Assembly: GCF_003816055.1 (NCBI RefSeq)
Contig: NZ_CP033906.1
Span: forward strand, 2,294,001-2,358,000
Direction of reading: 5' to 3'
DNA: 64,000 nt
Origin: Bacillus sp. FJAT-42376
Lineage (GTDB): Bacteria; Bacillota; Bacilli; Bacillales; Bacillaceae
Every line of letters starts with the position of its first letter. Position 1 is the stretch's first letter. Positions 1-8,301 of the stretch are shown piece by piece. The notes beneath the pieces are model-generated. The model searched no databases, had not been told where the DNA came from, and saw only the letters and a program-made list of their open reading frames with translations. The position numbers and the translations under genes were made by a program.

Positions 1-10
1 AAGTTCATAG

Positions 11-775
11 ATGAAACAAACGGTAAAAGACATTGAATCGATTTTGAAAAACATACATAACCCGCAGGATCCGCTCATTGAAAAGTACAGACGGGATGAG
101 AGAGCGTCTGTACGCAAACTTGCAGAACGCTGTCTGGCAGGCATTGAAAAAAAAGACCGTATGCGCCAAATGTTTGAAGAATTAAAGAGATTCGAATATG
201 ATGCCCGCTCTAAAGGCTTTAAATCAATCGCAGGCATTGATGAAGCCGGAAGAGGGCCGCTTGCCGGTCCGGTTGTAGCCGGGGCTGTTATCCTTCCCGA
301 GGGCTTTTACCTGGAAGGGCTGAATGACTCGAAAAAACTTTCTGAAAAGAAGCGGGATTTATTTTTTGACGTCATCCAAAAAGAAGCCCTGGCTATCGGG
401 ATCGGGATTGTAGATGCCGAAGAGATTGACCGGATTAATATCTATCAGGCCTCAAAAAAAGCGATGAGGCTGGCCATTGAAGATTTAGAATTGAATCCTG
501 ATTACCTTTTAATCGATGCAATGGAAGTGGAACTGAACATTCCGCAGGAAAAAATTATAAAAGGGGATGCGAAAAGTATTTCCATTGCTGCCGGTTCTGT
601 TGTCGCTAAGGTGACAAGAGACCGGATTATGAAGGATCTTGCAAAAACGTATCCTGCCTATGGCTTTGATCAGAATATGGGGTATGGAACGGCTATCCAT
701 CTCGAATCGCTGAAAGTGCATGGTGCTACTCCTCATCACAGAAAAACCTTTAGTCCTGTAAAAGAACTTCTTTAA
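11..775 (+). CDS. rnhB: Ribonuclease HII
   Basis: Endonuclease that cuts the RNA strand of RNA/DNA hybrids and incises at single ribonucleotides in DNA, acting in the cytoplasm. The 254 aa length fits the Bacillus family. An N-terminal extension of about 70 residues precedes the catalytic core. The signature GIDEAGRGPLAGP supplies Asp77 and Glu78, and Asp169 (LLIDAMEV) and Asp186 (KGDAKS) complete the metal-binding set. The start is the first in-frame ATG and gives the family-typical beginning with TVKDI; its ribosome binding site would lie mostly outside the window. In related genomes rbgA precedes this gene. ylqG follows after 16 nt. Confidence 0.97.
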   Translation: MKQTVKDIESILKNIHNPQDPLIEKYRRDERASVRKLAERCLAGIEKKDRMRQMFEELKRFEYDARSKGFKSIAGIDEAGRGPLAGPVVAGAVILPEGFYLEGLNDSKKLSEKKRDLFFDVIQKEALAIGIGIVDAEEIDRINIYQASKKAMRLAIEDLELNPDYLLIDAMEVELNIPQEKIIKGDAKSISIAAGSVVAKVTRDRIMKDLAKTYPAYGFDQNMGYGTAIHLESLKVHGATPHHRKTFSPVKELL

Positions 776-791
776 AAAGGAGTGAAGCAAG

Positions 792-2228
792 ATGGAACGG
801 ATTTCTTCACCATTTCAATCATCGTTAGCTTTTCCGGATTCCTCAGGCGTTCGTTCTCTTCAGTTAAAGAACGGCCAGCTGATCATGGGGAAGGTTGCAG
901 AGCTTTATCCGAATCAGCGGGCTCTGCTGCAGTTTGGGCCGCATAAACTGACAGCTGCAGTGGAGGCACCCTTACAGAAGGGAGGGGAATATATTTTTCA
1001 GGCAGCGGTCAGGTCCCAATCGGATTTACCGGAACTCAAATTGATCGAGAAAATGGAAAAACAAGCCGATCCAATCCGGGCATTGATATCTATTGCCCCT
1101 CCCGCGGGCGCTTTTTCATCCAAATGGGCTTCACAAGCAGCAGTAAGCCTTCTCCGGGCGAGCATTCCTTTTTCCGCAGAGGATATATCGGAAGCAGCAG
1201 AGTGGCTTAAAAGCCTCACTCCGGCTTCTAAGGAAGCAGGGGTCCTGGCGGTGCAGGAGGCCATGGAGCGGCAATTGCCTATCAATCGCAGGACATTGAG
1301 CTCCGTATTGGAAGCCGTTCAGGGGGGGTCTATTAAAAGCGGCCTTCAGAATCTTGTTCCGGCGCTCAGCATATCTGACCCAAAAGAAGCCGCTCTTCTT
1401 CAAAAAATAGACAATTTATGGAATGGAACAGCCGATCGGAAGGCATCTGCGGTGATCCACGAGCTCCAGAAGCTGAGTACAGGGTCTTTTACAGAAGAAA
1501 AGGCCGCTGCTGATTCCGTTTTAACGAAACTTTCAGCCTCTGGGAATCCGGCGGAGCAGCTTCGTCAAATGTTCCAATCCAATTCCGGAATTTTAACAGC
1601 TGAAGAAATGAATTGGATTGGTCAAAAGATAAAGATCAGGGACGTTCTTTCACAGCCTAAAGAACTGATCCGTTTATTTATGCTGCTTGAAAAATCCTTC
1701 AGCGCCGAAGGAGGAGAAAACCGTTCCGAACAGACGATCCGCTCTCTTTTGGCACAGGTCGGAGATAGTGCAAGTCCGGCTGCAGATCATGCGGAGAAGC
1801 TGTCGCTGAAATTGAACGGCTTGCAGCTTCTCCAAAACGATCAGCCCGGACAATTATCCTTGTGGCAGCATTTTCCGGTTCAGGATGAGAGAATTCTTTC
1901 GGATGTAGCCGTCAATTTCCAGCTTCGCAAAGATCCGAAGGGAGAGATTGATCCGGCATTTTGCCGCCTTGTTTTTTATCTGGATTTAAAGCACTTAGGT
2001 CCACTTACAGCGGATGTTCAAATTCAGAACCGGGTCGTATCCGCAGCCGTTTATTCGAAACAGGATCTTTCTTCTATTGCAGCAGCTGCACATTCTGAAT
2101 TAAAAGCCGGGTTCTCAGGACTCCCCTACCAATTTTCAGGGATCTCTTTTAAGAAAACAGAGGAGTGGAACGTCCCGGAAGCTCCAGTCTATCAAGCTCC
2201 TTCGAAAGGATTTGATTTTCGGATATGA
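792..2228 (+). CDS. ylqG: YlqG-like protein with FliK-like C-terminus
   Basis: 478 aa protein of unknown function, at the position of B. subtilis ylqG. A strong Shine-Dalgarno (AAAGGAGTGA) lies just before the ATG. Most of the protein is Ser/Ala/Gln/Leu-rich and looks like helical or flexible material. The last roughly 110 residues have the pattern of the flagellar hook-length control (Flg_hook) domain: a hydrophobic strand, then HLGPLTADVQIQNRVVSAAV, then an amphipathic helix, resembling the end of the true FliK at 20.5-21.8 kb. It overlaps ylqH by 4 nt (ATGA), and ylqH resembles the FlhB tail, so the two are probably translated and function together. No signal peptide or membrane segment is visible. 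The FliK relationship is inferred by eye. Confidence 0.8.
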   Translation: MERISSPFQSSLAFPDSSGVRSLQLKNGQLIMGKVAELYPNQRALLQFGPHKLTAAVEAPLQKGGEYIFQAAVRSQSDLPELKLIEKMEKQADPIRALISIAPPAGAFSSKWASQAAVSLLRASIPFSAEDISEAAEWLKSLTPASKEAGVLAVQEAMERQLPINRRTLSSVLEAVQGGSIKSGLQNLVPALSISDPKEAALLQKIDNLWNGTADRKASAVIHELQKLSTGSFTEEKAAADSVLTKLSASGNPAEQLRQMFQSNSGILTAEEMNWIGQKIKIRDVLSQPKELIRLFMLLEKSFSAEGGENRSEQTIRSLLAQVGDSASPAADHAEKLSLKLNGLQLLQNDQPGQLSLWQHFPVQDERILSDVAVNFQLRKDPKGEIDPAFCRLVFYLDLKHLGPLTADVQIQNRVVSAAVYSKQDLSSIAAAAHSELKAGFSGLPYQFSGISFKKTEEWNVPEAPVYQAPSKGFDFRI

Positions 2229-2503
2229 AAGAAAGCAAGAAGAAAAAAGCAGTCGCACTAAAATATGAGGGCGGTGCCGATCAGGCTCCAAAGGTCACAG
2301 CAAAAGGCCGGGGACTGATTGCGGATGAAATTCTTTCGAGGGCGCAAAAGGCTGGCGTGCCGGTCAAAGAGGATGCATCACTCGTAAATTTACTGGATTC
2401 CCTTGAGGTTCAGCAGGAAATTCCTGAGGACCTCTACGCAGTTGTTGCAGAAATTTTCGCCTATATCTACAAGCTTGACAAGGAAAAAGAGGAACAAAAG
2501 TAA
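2225..2503 (+). CDS. ylqH: FlhB cytoplasmic-tail-like protein (YlqH/FlhX type)
   Basis: 92 aa soluble protein resembling the C-terminal cytoplasmic part of FlhB. Both contain AVALKY, a VxAKG block, a helix, an acidic-Pro motif (EIPEDL here, AVPEEF in FlhB) and AxIFAYIYKL near the end. It starts just after the point where FlhB cleaves itself (NPTH), and it lacks the membrane domain and the NPTH motif, so it looks like a free-standing copy of the post-cleavage domain. FlhB and FliK together control the switch of flagellar export specificity, so pairing with the FliK-like upstream gene is notable. The role is not established. Confidence 0.85.
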   Translation: MKESKKKKAVALKYEGGADQAPKVTAKGRGLIADEILSRAQKAGVPVKEDASLVNLLDSLEVQQEIPEDLYAVVAEIFAYIYKLDKEKEEQK

Positions 2504-2505
2504 AC

Positions 2506-2530
2506 TGGCAGGAATGCCACACTTTTTATA
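2506..2530 (+). terminator. Weak terminator-like hairpin after ylqH
   Basis: A short stem TGGCA/TGCCA with a GGAA loop sits 3 nt after the ylqH stop and is followed by CACTTTTTATATTTT. The stem is only 5 bp, so efficiency would be low. It is placed correctly to end the rnhB-ylqGH unit. Confidence 0.4.
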
Positions 2531-2601
2531 TTTTCAGGAAAATAATTTTAAGAGGAAGATTGTGAATTTTTCGAAGGATTTAAAGATTTTGAGTGGAATG
2601 G

Positions 2602-2630
2602 TAGACAACCAATGAACTATTTTATAAAAT
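2602..2630 (+). promoter_or_regulatory. Candidate sigma-A promoter for sucCD
   Basis: TAGACA (2602-2607), a 17 nt spacer, then TAAAAT (2625-2630). It lies about 50 nt upstream of the sucC start and downstream of the ylqH end hairpin. Assigned by consensus and spacing only. Confidence 0.5.
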
Positions 2631-2677
2631 GAAAGCGCAGTCTAATTTAATTGATACATAGGTTAGGAGGATGGGAA

Positions 2678-3838
2678 ATGAATATCCATGAGTACCAGGG
2701 AAAAGAAATCCTCAGAAAATATGGGGTTGCAGTACCGAATGGAAAAGTGGCTTTCACTGTTGAAGAGGCAGTTGAAGCAGCAAAAGAACTAGGCACACAA
2801 GTAACAGTGGTTAAAGCCCAGATTCACGCAGGAGGCCGCGGTAAAGCAGGCGGGGTAAAGGTTGCGAAAAATCTGGATGAAGTAAAAGAATACGCAAGCG
2901 AAATCCTGGGGAAAACACTGATTACCCATCAGACAGGTCCTGAAGGGAAAGAAGTTAAGCGTTTGCTGATCGAAGAAGGCTGCGACATCAAGAAAGAATA
3001 TTATGTCGGGCTTGTTCTTGACCGCGATTCCTCAAGGGTTGTACTGATGGCCTCAGAAGAAGGCGGAACGGAAATTGAAGAAGTAGCAGAAAAAACGCCT
3101 GAGAAGATTTTTAAAGAATCTGTTGATCCGGCAGTCGGCCTTCAAATGTATCAGGCACGCCGAATCGCATTTAACATCAACATCCCGCGTGAGCTTGTGG
3201 GCCAGGCGGCTAAATTTATGATGAGCCTGTATAAAGCATTCACAGAAAAAGATTGCTCCATTGCTGAAATCAACCCGCTGGTCGTTACGGGAGACGGCAA
3301 AGTCATGGCGCTTGATGCGAAGCTTAATTTTGATGCAAACGCATTATACCGTCAAAAAGATGTTTTGGAATATCGTGACCTTGATGAAGAAGATGCAAAA
3401 GAAATTGAAGCATCCAAATATGATCTCAGCTACATCTCTTTGGACGGAACAATCGGCTGCATGGTTAATGGAGCCGGTCTTGCAATGGCGACGATGGATA
3501 TCATTAACTACTACGGCGGGAATCCCGCAAACTTCCTTGATGTTGGGGGCGGCGCCACTGCTGAAAAAGTAACGGAAGCCTTTAAAATCATTTTGTCCGA
3601 TCAAAATGTAAAAGGAATTTTTGTTAATATTTTTGGCGGTATTATGAAGTGTGACATCATTGCTGAAGGCGTAGTGGAGGCAACGAAGCAGGTTGGCCTT
3701 GAAATTCCATTGGTGGTGCGTCTTGAAGGGACAAACGTAGAACTGGGTAAACAGATCTTGAAAGATTCAGGACTAAATATTACGGCAGCTGAGTCCATGG
3801 CGGATGGAGCTCAAAAAATCGTTTCTTTAGTAGGCTAA
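2678..3838 (+). CDS. sucC: Succinate-CoA ligase [ADP-forming] subunit beta
   Basis: Beta subunit of succinyl-CoA synthetase, which converts succinyl-CoA plus ADP and phosphate to succinate, CoA and ATP in the TCA cycle. The protein (386 aa) starts [17 protein letters not shown], the standard N-terminus. An upstream in-frame TTG at 2651 was rejected because AGGAGG at 2665-2670 lies 7 nt before the ATG at 2678. The N-terminal ATP-grasp fold contains [16 protein letters not shown]; the C-terminal CoA-ligase domain carries the glycine-rich phosphohistidine-contact region ([14 protein letters not shown]) and [16 protein letters not shown]. sucD follows 18 nt downstream as the same transcription unit. 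Confidence 0.98.
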   Translation: MNIHEYQGKEILRKYGVAVPNGKVAFTVEEAVEAAKELGTQVTVVKAQIHAGGRGKAGGVKVAKNLDEVKEYASEILGKTLITHQTGPEGKEVKRLLIEEGCDIKKEYYVGLVLDRDSSRVVLMASEEGGTEIEEVAEKTPEKIFKESVDPAVGLQMYQARRIAFNINIPRELVGQAAKFMMSLYKAFTEKDCSIAEINPLVVTGDGKVMALDAKLNFDANALYRQKDVLEYRDLDEEDAKEIEASKYDLSYISLDGTIGCMVNGAGLAMATMDIINYYGGNPANFLDVGGGATAEKVTEAFKIILSDQNVKGIFVNIFGGIMKCDIIAEGVVEATKQVGLEIPLVVRLEGTNVELGKQILKDSGLNITAAESMADGAQKIVSLVG

Positions 3839-3856
3839 GAAAGGCGGGGGATAAAA

Positions 3857-4759
3857 ATGAGTGTTTTCGTTAATAAAGATACAAAAGTTATCGTTCAGGG
3901 GATTACAGGTTCAACAGCGCTCTTCCATACAAAGCAAATGCTTGAGTACGGCACGAAAATTGTCGGCGGCGTGACACCTGGAAAAGGCGGCACAGAGGTT
4001 GAAGGAGTGCCGGTTTTCAATACGGTCATTGACGCAAAAAATGAAACAGGTGCAAATGCATCCGTCATTTATGTTCCTGCGCCTTTTGCAGCTGACTCCA
4101 TCATGGAAGCAGTAGACGCAGAACTGGATTTGGTTATCTGTATTACAGAACACATCCCGGTTATGGATATGGTAAAGGTTAAACGCTACATGGAAGGCAA
4201 GAAAACACGCCTTGTAGGACCAAACTGCCCGGGTGTCATTACTCCAGGCGAGTGCAAAATCGGCATCATGCCGGGCTACATTCATACAAAAGGCCATGTA
4301 GGGGTTGTTTCCCGCTCCGGAACGCTTACATATGAAGCAGTTCATCAGCTTTCCCAGGCAGGAATCGGACAGTCTTCAGCTGTCGGCATCGGGGGAGACC
4401 CGGTTAACGGGACAAACTTTATCGATGTTCTAAAAGCATTCAATGAAGACCCGGAAACGTATGCTGTCATCATGATTGGTGAAATCGGCGGTACGGCAGA
4501 GGAAGAAGCGGCTGAATGGGTAAAAGCCAATATGACGAAACCGGTAGTAGGCTTTATCGGCGGAAAAACAGCACCTCCAGGAAAACGCATGGGCCATGCC
4601 GGTGCGATCATTTCTGGCGGAAAAGGGACAGCGGAAGAAAAAATTAAAACAATGAATGCTTGCGGCATTCAAGTGGCAGACACACCATCTGTTATGGGTG
4701 AAACCCTTATTGCCGTGTTGAAAGAAAAAGGCATTTACGAAAACTGTAAAACGCATTAA
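3857..4759 (+). CDS. sucD: Succinate-CoA ligase subunit alpha
   Basis: Alpha subunit of succinyl-CoA synthetase. It binds CoA through the N-terminal Rossmann domain ([20 protein letters not shown]) and carries the phosphohistidine in [17 protein letters not shown] near residue 245. At 300 aa it has the usual family length. It sits 18 nt after sucC with a purine-rich Shine-Dalgarno (AAGGCGGGGG), so the two subunits should be made in step. A 12 bp perfect inverted repeat follows the stop codon. Confidence 0.98.
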   Translation: MSVFVNKDTKVIVQGITGSTALFHTKQMLEYGTKIVGGVTPGKGGTEVEGVPVFNTVIDAKNETGANASVIYVPAPFAADSIMEAVDAELDLVICITEHIPVMDMVKVKRYMEGKKTRLVGPNCPGVITPGECKIGIMPGYIHTKGHVGVVSRSGTLTYEAVHQLSQAGIGQSSAVGIGGDPVNGTNFIDVLKAFNEDPETYAVIMIGEIGGTAEEEAAEWVKANMTKPVVGFIGGKTAPPGKRMGHAGAIISGGKGTAEEKIKTMNACGIQVADTPSVMGETLIAVLKEKGIYENCKTH

Positions 4760-4770
4760 TTATTTAATAG

Positions 4771-4809
4771 TAGAAACGGGTGAAATGCACCACCCGTTTC
4801 TATTCATAT
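4771..4809 (+). terminator. Hairpin terminator after sucD
   Basis: Perfect 12 bp stem TAGAAACGGGTG (4771-4782) / CACCCGTTTCTA (4791-4802) with an 8 nt loop. The downstream tract TTCATATT is only moderately T-rich. Its position 11 nt after the sucD stop makes it the likely end of sucCD. Confidence 0.75.
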
Positions 4810-4832
4810 TAAGCGAATGAAAGGGTGCTTTT

Positions 4833-5714
4833 GTGAACCGAATAACGGAAAAACTCCTCATTCTTTCTTATTGCAGGGGTATTTATGCTGCCAAAATCAG
4901 AAAGATTTATCAAATGGATCCTTCCTTTCGTCTTCTCCTCCATCTCAAACCTTCAGAATACGCTTCAATGGGCCTTGTCGCTCCTTCATCCTACTCCGTT
5001 TTCATAAAAGATTTCACTTCCTTAAAAGCAGCAGATATTCAAAAAAAATTGAACGATTCAAAAATATCCTTTATCACGATAGCGGACCCTTCCTATCCCG
5101 TTCTGCTGAAAGAAATACCGGACCCTCCAGTAAGTCTGTTTTGCAGGGGGGATATGAGCCTGATGACGGCTGAGCATATACTGGGAGTGGCAGGGGCACG
5201 AAATGCTACTTCATATGGAAAAAGGGCCTTGGCAAAAGTGCTGGTTCCGCTCATTCAAAAGGGGTTTATCATCGTAAGCGGCCTTGCGTCAGGCATCGAT
5301 ACAGCAGCCCATGCTCTTTCCATTCAGTATGGCGGGAAAACGATTGCGGTATTGGGCGGAGGCTTCGGGCACATCTATCCCGCTTCCAATTATGCGATTG
5401 CTGAAGAGATTGGGAAAAATCATCTTCTCCTTACTGAATACGCCCCGCATATTAAACCGCAAAAGTGGCATTTCCCGGAGAGAAACCGGCTGATTAGCGG
5501 GCTGGGCAGCGGGACACTCATTGCCGAAGCCAGAGAGCGCAGCGGTTCTTTAATTACGGCCCAATGTGCACTCGAACAGGGCAGAGAAGTGTTTGCCATC
5601 CCGGGCAGCATTCTGGACCGCTCATCAGCGGGAACGAATGAACTTTTAAAAGACGGGGCAAAACTGGTTATGGGCTATGAGGATATTTTAGAAGAAATAA
5701 AAACCTTTCATTAG
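4833..5714 (+). CDS. dprA: DNA processing protein DprA
   Basis: DprA (Smf) binds incoming single-stranded DNA during natural transformation and loads RecA on it. The 293 aa protein starts with GTG behind GAAAGGG. An N-terminal helical part of about 100 residues precedes the Rossmann-like DprA fold, which is recognised by GARNATSYGKR, SGLASGIDTAAH, AVLGGGFGHIYP and PERNRLISGL. The C-terminal region found in many DprA proteins as a winged helix is essentially absent, as in Bacillus. Its place between sucD and topA is conserved in Bacillus. Having the gene does not by itself show competence. Confidence 0.96.
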   Translation: MNRITEKLLILSYCRGIYAAKIRKIYQMDPSFRLLLHLKPSEYASMGLVAPSSYSVFIKDFTSLKAADIQKKLNDSKISFITIADPSYPVLLKEIPDPPVSLFCRGDMSLMTAEHILGVAGARNATSYGKRALAKVLVPLIQKGFIIVSGLASGIDTAAHALSIQYGGKTIAVLGGGFGHIYPASNYAIAEEIGKNHLLLTEYAPHIKPQKWHFPERNRLISGLGSGTLIAEARERSGSLITAQCALEQGREVFAIPGSILDRSSAGTNELLKDGAKLVMGYEDILEEIKTFH

Positions 5715-5726
5715 AAAAAAATAAAG

Positions 5727-5758
5727 CCCGCGCAAGGAATAAAATTCCAAACCGCGGG
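5727..5758. terminator. Nested hairpin after dprA
   Basis: CCCGCG (5727-5732) pairs with CGCGGG (5753-5758), and inside it GGAAT pairs with ATTCC. It starts 12 nt after the dprA stop. On the + strand no T-run follows, while an A-rich run (AAAAAAATAAAG) precedes it, so as an intrinsic terminator it is better formed for the minus strand. It may still act as a 3' end or processing stem for dprA mRNA. Confidence 0.45.
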
Positions 5759-5768
5759 AAATTACTGT

Positions 5769-5798
5769 TTGACAAACGCATGATATATATTTAATAAT
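5769..5798 (+). promoter_or_regulatory. Candidate sigma-A promoter for topA
   Basis: A perfect -35 TTGACA (5769-5774) is followed after 17-18 nt by an AT-rich -10 (TAATAA or AATAAT, 5792-5798). If used, the topA mRNA has a leader of about 240 nt, which contains the repeat element at 5894-5982. Confidence 0.65.
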
Positions 5799-6043
5799 AG
5801 TGGGGATTTAACTTGAAAAGATAAAAATGCTTACAAATAGCTCAAATATGCGGATTTAACGTTTGCGGGAAAAGAAACCGCATCTTAAAAGAGGCTCTGT
5901 AAAAGTCTGATGTTGATTTCTACCACTTGTTGATTGAAGCGAGCGCCTGCTAGCTGCAATCAACAGCCAAGTTTAACAGAGCTTAAAAAAAGAAAGATGT
6001 AAAGGGATAGACAAAGAGAGAGAATACCTCTTGAGGGGGACAT
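5799..6043 (+). other. Long topA leader region
   Basis: Non-coding stretch between the predicted topA start of transcription and its ribosome binding site. An inverted pair ATGCGG (5848-5853) / CCGCAT (5878-5883) could form a stem with a 24 nt loop, and the MITE-like element occupies 5894-5982. A 10-codon ORF at 5827-5859 lacks a ribosome binding site and was not called. GAGGGGG at 6033-6039 is the topA Shine-Dalgarno. Confidence 0.5.
5894..5982. repeat. MITE-like inverted-repeat element
   Basis: An 89 nt segment bounded by GCTCTGT (5894-5900) and ACAGAGC (5976-5982). The inverted ends extend imperfectly over about 26 nt: the left arm continues to TGTTGATTT (5911-5919) and the complement of the right arm to TGTTGATTG. 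An internal perfect 9 bp pair, TGTTGATTG (5928-5936) / CAATCAACA (5957-5965), encloses a 20 nt core. TTAAAA directly follows the right end and also occurs 3 nt before the left end, which might be a duplicated target. There is no coding capacity. From memory, similar GGCTCTGTTAAA / GTTGATTTC repeats are scattered in Bacillus-type genomes; this was not searched. Confidence 0.6.
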
Positions 6044-6047
6044 ATGG

Positions 6048-8120
6048 ATGTCAGATTACCTGGTTATTGTAGAATCACCAGCCAAAGCAAAAACAATTGA
6101 GAAGTACTTAGGGAAAAAATTTAAAGTAAAAGCATCAATGGGACATGTCCGTGATTTGCCCAAAAGCCAGATCGGCGTGGATGTAACCCAAAACTTTACA
6201 CCAAAGTATATTACGATCAGAGGAAAAGGCGATGTCCTTAAGGAATTAAAATCCGCTGCCAAAAAAGCAAAGAAAGTATATCTCGCAGCTGACCCGGATC
6301 GCGAAGGGGAAGCAATTGCATGGCATTTGGCACACAGTCTGGACCTGGATGTTCACTCTGATTGCCGGGTTGTGTTCAATGAAATTACAAAAGATGCGAT
6401 TAAAGAATCGTTCAAACATCCAAGAGCGATAAATATGGATTTAGTGGATGCCCAGCAGGCGAGGCGGATTCTTGACAGGCTTGTAGGCTACAAGATCAGC
6501 CCGATTCTTTGGAAAAAGGTTAAGAAGGGTTTGAGTGCCGGACGTGTTCAATCTGTTGCCGTGCGCTTAATCATAGATAGAGAAAAGGAAATCCATGCAT
6601 TTATTCCCGAAGAATACTGGACAGTAGAGAGCCAGTTTTTCAAAGGGAAGGACCAATTTGAAGGTTCTTTTTACGGAATGGACGGTAAAAAAAGAGAGCT
6701 GAAAACAGAGGAAGATGTGAAAGAAGTAACAGCCCGGATCAAAGGGAATGCTTTCCAAGTTGCCAACGTTACGAAAAAAGAGAGAAGGCGTAATCCTGCC
6801 GTGCCTTTTACAACCTCAACTCTGCAGCAGGAAGCGGCAAGGAAACTGAACTTCAGAGCCAAGAAAACGATGATGATTGCTCAGCAGCTGTATGAAGGAA
6901 TTGACCTTGGAAAAGAAGGGACTGTCGGGTTAATTACATACATGAGAACGGACTCGACAAGAATTTCCGAAACCGCACAAACAGAAGCTGCCGGCTATAT
7001 TGAACAGCAATACGGCAAGGACTATCTCGGAGTCAAAAAAGCGGCAAAGAAAAACTCGAATTCCCAGGATGCGCACGAAGCAATCCGCCCGACTTCCACA
7101 TTAAGAGATCCTTCTTCGATGAAGGAGTTCTTAAGCCGTGATCAGCTCCGGCTTTATAAACTGATCTGGGAACGGTTCTTATCCAGTCAAATGGCTTCTG
7201 CTGTACTTGACACAATGAGCGTTGACCTAGATAATAATGGAGTTGTTTTCCGGGCTACAGGATCGAAAGTGAAATTCCCCGGGTTTATGAAGGTATATGT
7301 GGAAGGCAATGATGATCAGGTTGAGGAAAAAGACCGCTACTTGCCGGAGCTTGCAATCGGGGATGAAGTATTCTCTAAAGATATTGAACCCGCTCAGCAT
7401 TTTACACAGCCGCCGCCGAGGTACACAGAGGCGCGTCTGGTAAAAACACTTGAAGAGCTTGGAATAGGGCGTCCTTCAACGTATGCTCCCACCCTTGATA
7501 CCATTCAAAAAAGGGGCTATGTATCGCTTGATAATAAGCGCTTTGTTCCGACAGAGCTTGGTGAAATCGTTCTTGAATTAATCATGGAGTTTTTCCCTGA
7601 AATTATTGATGTGGAATTTACAGCCCGAATGGAGAACAGTCTGGATGAAGTAGAAGACGGCCACATTCAATGGGTGAAAATTATAGACGATTTCTATAAA
7701 GACTTTGAAAAAAGGATTACCACTGCTGAAGCAGAGATGGAAGAAGTTGAAATTAAACCTGAATTTGCAGGAATTGACTGCGAAGAATGCGGGAATCCGA
7801 TGGTCATCAAAATGGGCCGCTACGGCAAATTTATGGCTTGTTCGAATTTTCCCGACTGCCGAAATACAAAACCAATTGTCAAAGAAATTGGGGTACCATG
7901 CCCGAAATGCGAAAAAGGAAATGTAGTAGAACGCAAATCCAAGAAAAAACGGATTTTCTACGGCTGCGACAGATATCCTGAGTGTGATTTCCTATCATGG
8001 GATAAGCCGATTGCAAGAAACTGCCCGCGCTGTGAATCTATGCTTGTCGAGAAGAAGCTGAAAAAAGGTGTTCAGGTTCAATGTACAGCCTGTGATTACA
8101 AAGAAGAGCAGCAAAAGTAA
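6048..8120 (+). CDS. topA: DNA topoisomerase I
   Basis: Type IA topoisomerase that relaxes negative supercoils behind RNA and DNA polymerases. The 690 aa length is normal for Bacillus. The start is the second of two close ATGs (6044 out of frame, 6048 in frame), 8 nt after GAGGGGG. The Toprim domain at the N-terminus shows Glu9 (VESPAKAKT) and the acidic ADPDREGEA motif around residues 81-89. The active-site tyrosine is Tyr298 in [12 protein letters not shown]. Three C-terminal Cys4 zinc modules follow from about residue 577 (CEECGNP...C...C; CPKCEKG...C...C; CPRCESM...C...C). It is expressed from its own candidate promoter and ends in a strong terminator. Confidence 0.98.
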   Translation: MSDYLVIVESPAKAKTIEKYLGKKFKVKASMGHVRDLPKSQIGVDVTQNFTPKYITIRGKGDVLKELKSAAKKAKKVYLAADPDREGEAIAWHLAHSLDLDVHSDCRVVFNEITKDAIKESFKHPRAINMDLVDAQQARRILDRLVGYKISPILWKKVKKGLSAGRVQSVAVRLIIDREKEIHAFIPEEYWTVESQFFKGKDQFEGSFYGMDGKKRELKTEEDVKEVTARIKGNAFQVANVTKKERRRNPAVPFTTSTLQQEAARKLNFRAKKTMMIAQQLYEGIDLGKEGTVGLITYMRTDSTRISETAQTEAAGYIEQQYGKDYLGVKKAAKKNSNSQDAHEAIRPTSTLRDPSSMKEFLSRDQLRLYKLIWERFLSSQMASAVLDTMSVDLDNNGVVFRATGSKVKFPGFMKVYVEGNDDQVEEKDRYLPELAIGDEVFSKDIEPAQHFTQPPPRYTEARLVKTLEELGIGRPSTYAPTLDTIQKRGYVSLDNKRFVPTELGEIVLELIMEFFPEIIDVEFTARMENSLDEVEDGHIQWVKIIDDFYKDFEKRITTAEAEMEEVEIKPEFAGIDCEECGNPMVIKMGRYGKFMACSNFPDCRNTKPIVKEIGVPCPKCEKGNVVERKSKKKRIFYGCDRYPECDFLSWDKPIARNCPRCESMLVEKKLKKGVQVQCTACDYKEEQQK

Positions 8121-8121
8121 T

Positions 8122-8152
8122 GGTGAGCCCTCTTATGCTCACCTTCTTTTTA
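8122..8152 (+). terminator. Intrinsic terminator after topA
   Basis: Perfect 7 bp stem GGTGAGC (8122-8128) / GCTCACC (8137-8143) with an 8 nt loop, followed by TTCTTTTTATTT. It begins 2 nt after the topA stop codon. Confidence 0.85.
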
Positions 8153-8256
8153 TTTGCCTGCTGTTTTTAAAATGCAAGCCAGCCTTGTCGGCATGAGCTC
8201 CCTTATGGGAATGGAACCCGTCTGGACACGCAGATCGGCCAGATAAAAAATAGAGT

Positions 8257-8285
8257 GATTCGGCTTCAATGGAGTGAGCCGGATC
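8257..8285 (+). other. Hairpin abutting the trmFO ribosome binding site
   Basis: GATTCGGCT (8257-8265) pairs with AGCCGGATC (8277-8285), 9 bp with one G-T pair and an 11 nt loop. The Shine-Dalgarno AAAGGAGG begins on the next base. It could stabilise the mRNA 5' end or influence ribosome access. No clear promoter was found in the 105 nt upstream of it. Confidence 0.4.
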
Positions 8286-8301
8286 AAAGGAGGATACAAA
8301 A

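Noticed and set aside
3344..3604. Minus-strand open frames inside sucC and many other genes
   Set aside because: They mirror well-supported coding genes on the + strand, with no independent ribosome binding sites or families.
5827..5859. 10-codon leader peptide in the topA 5' region
   Set aside because: No ribosome binding site and no distinctive codon content such as runs of one amino acid.
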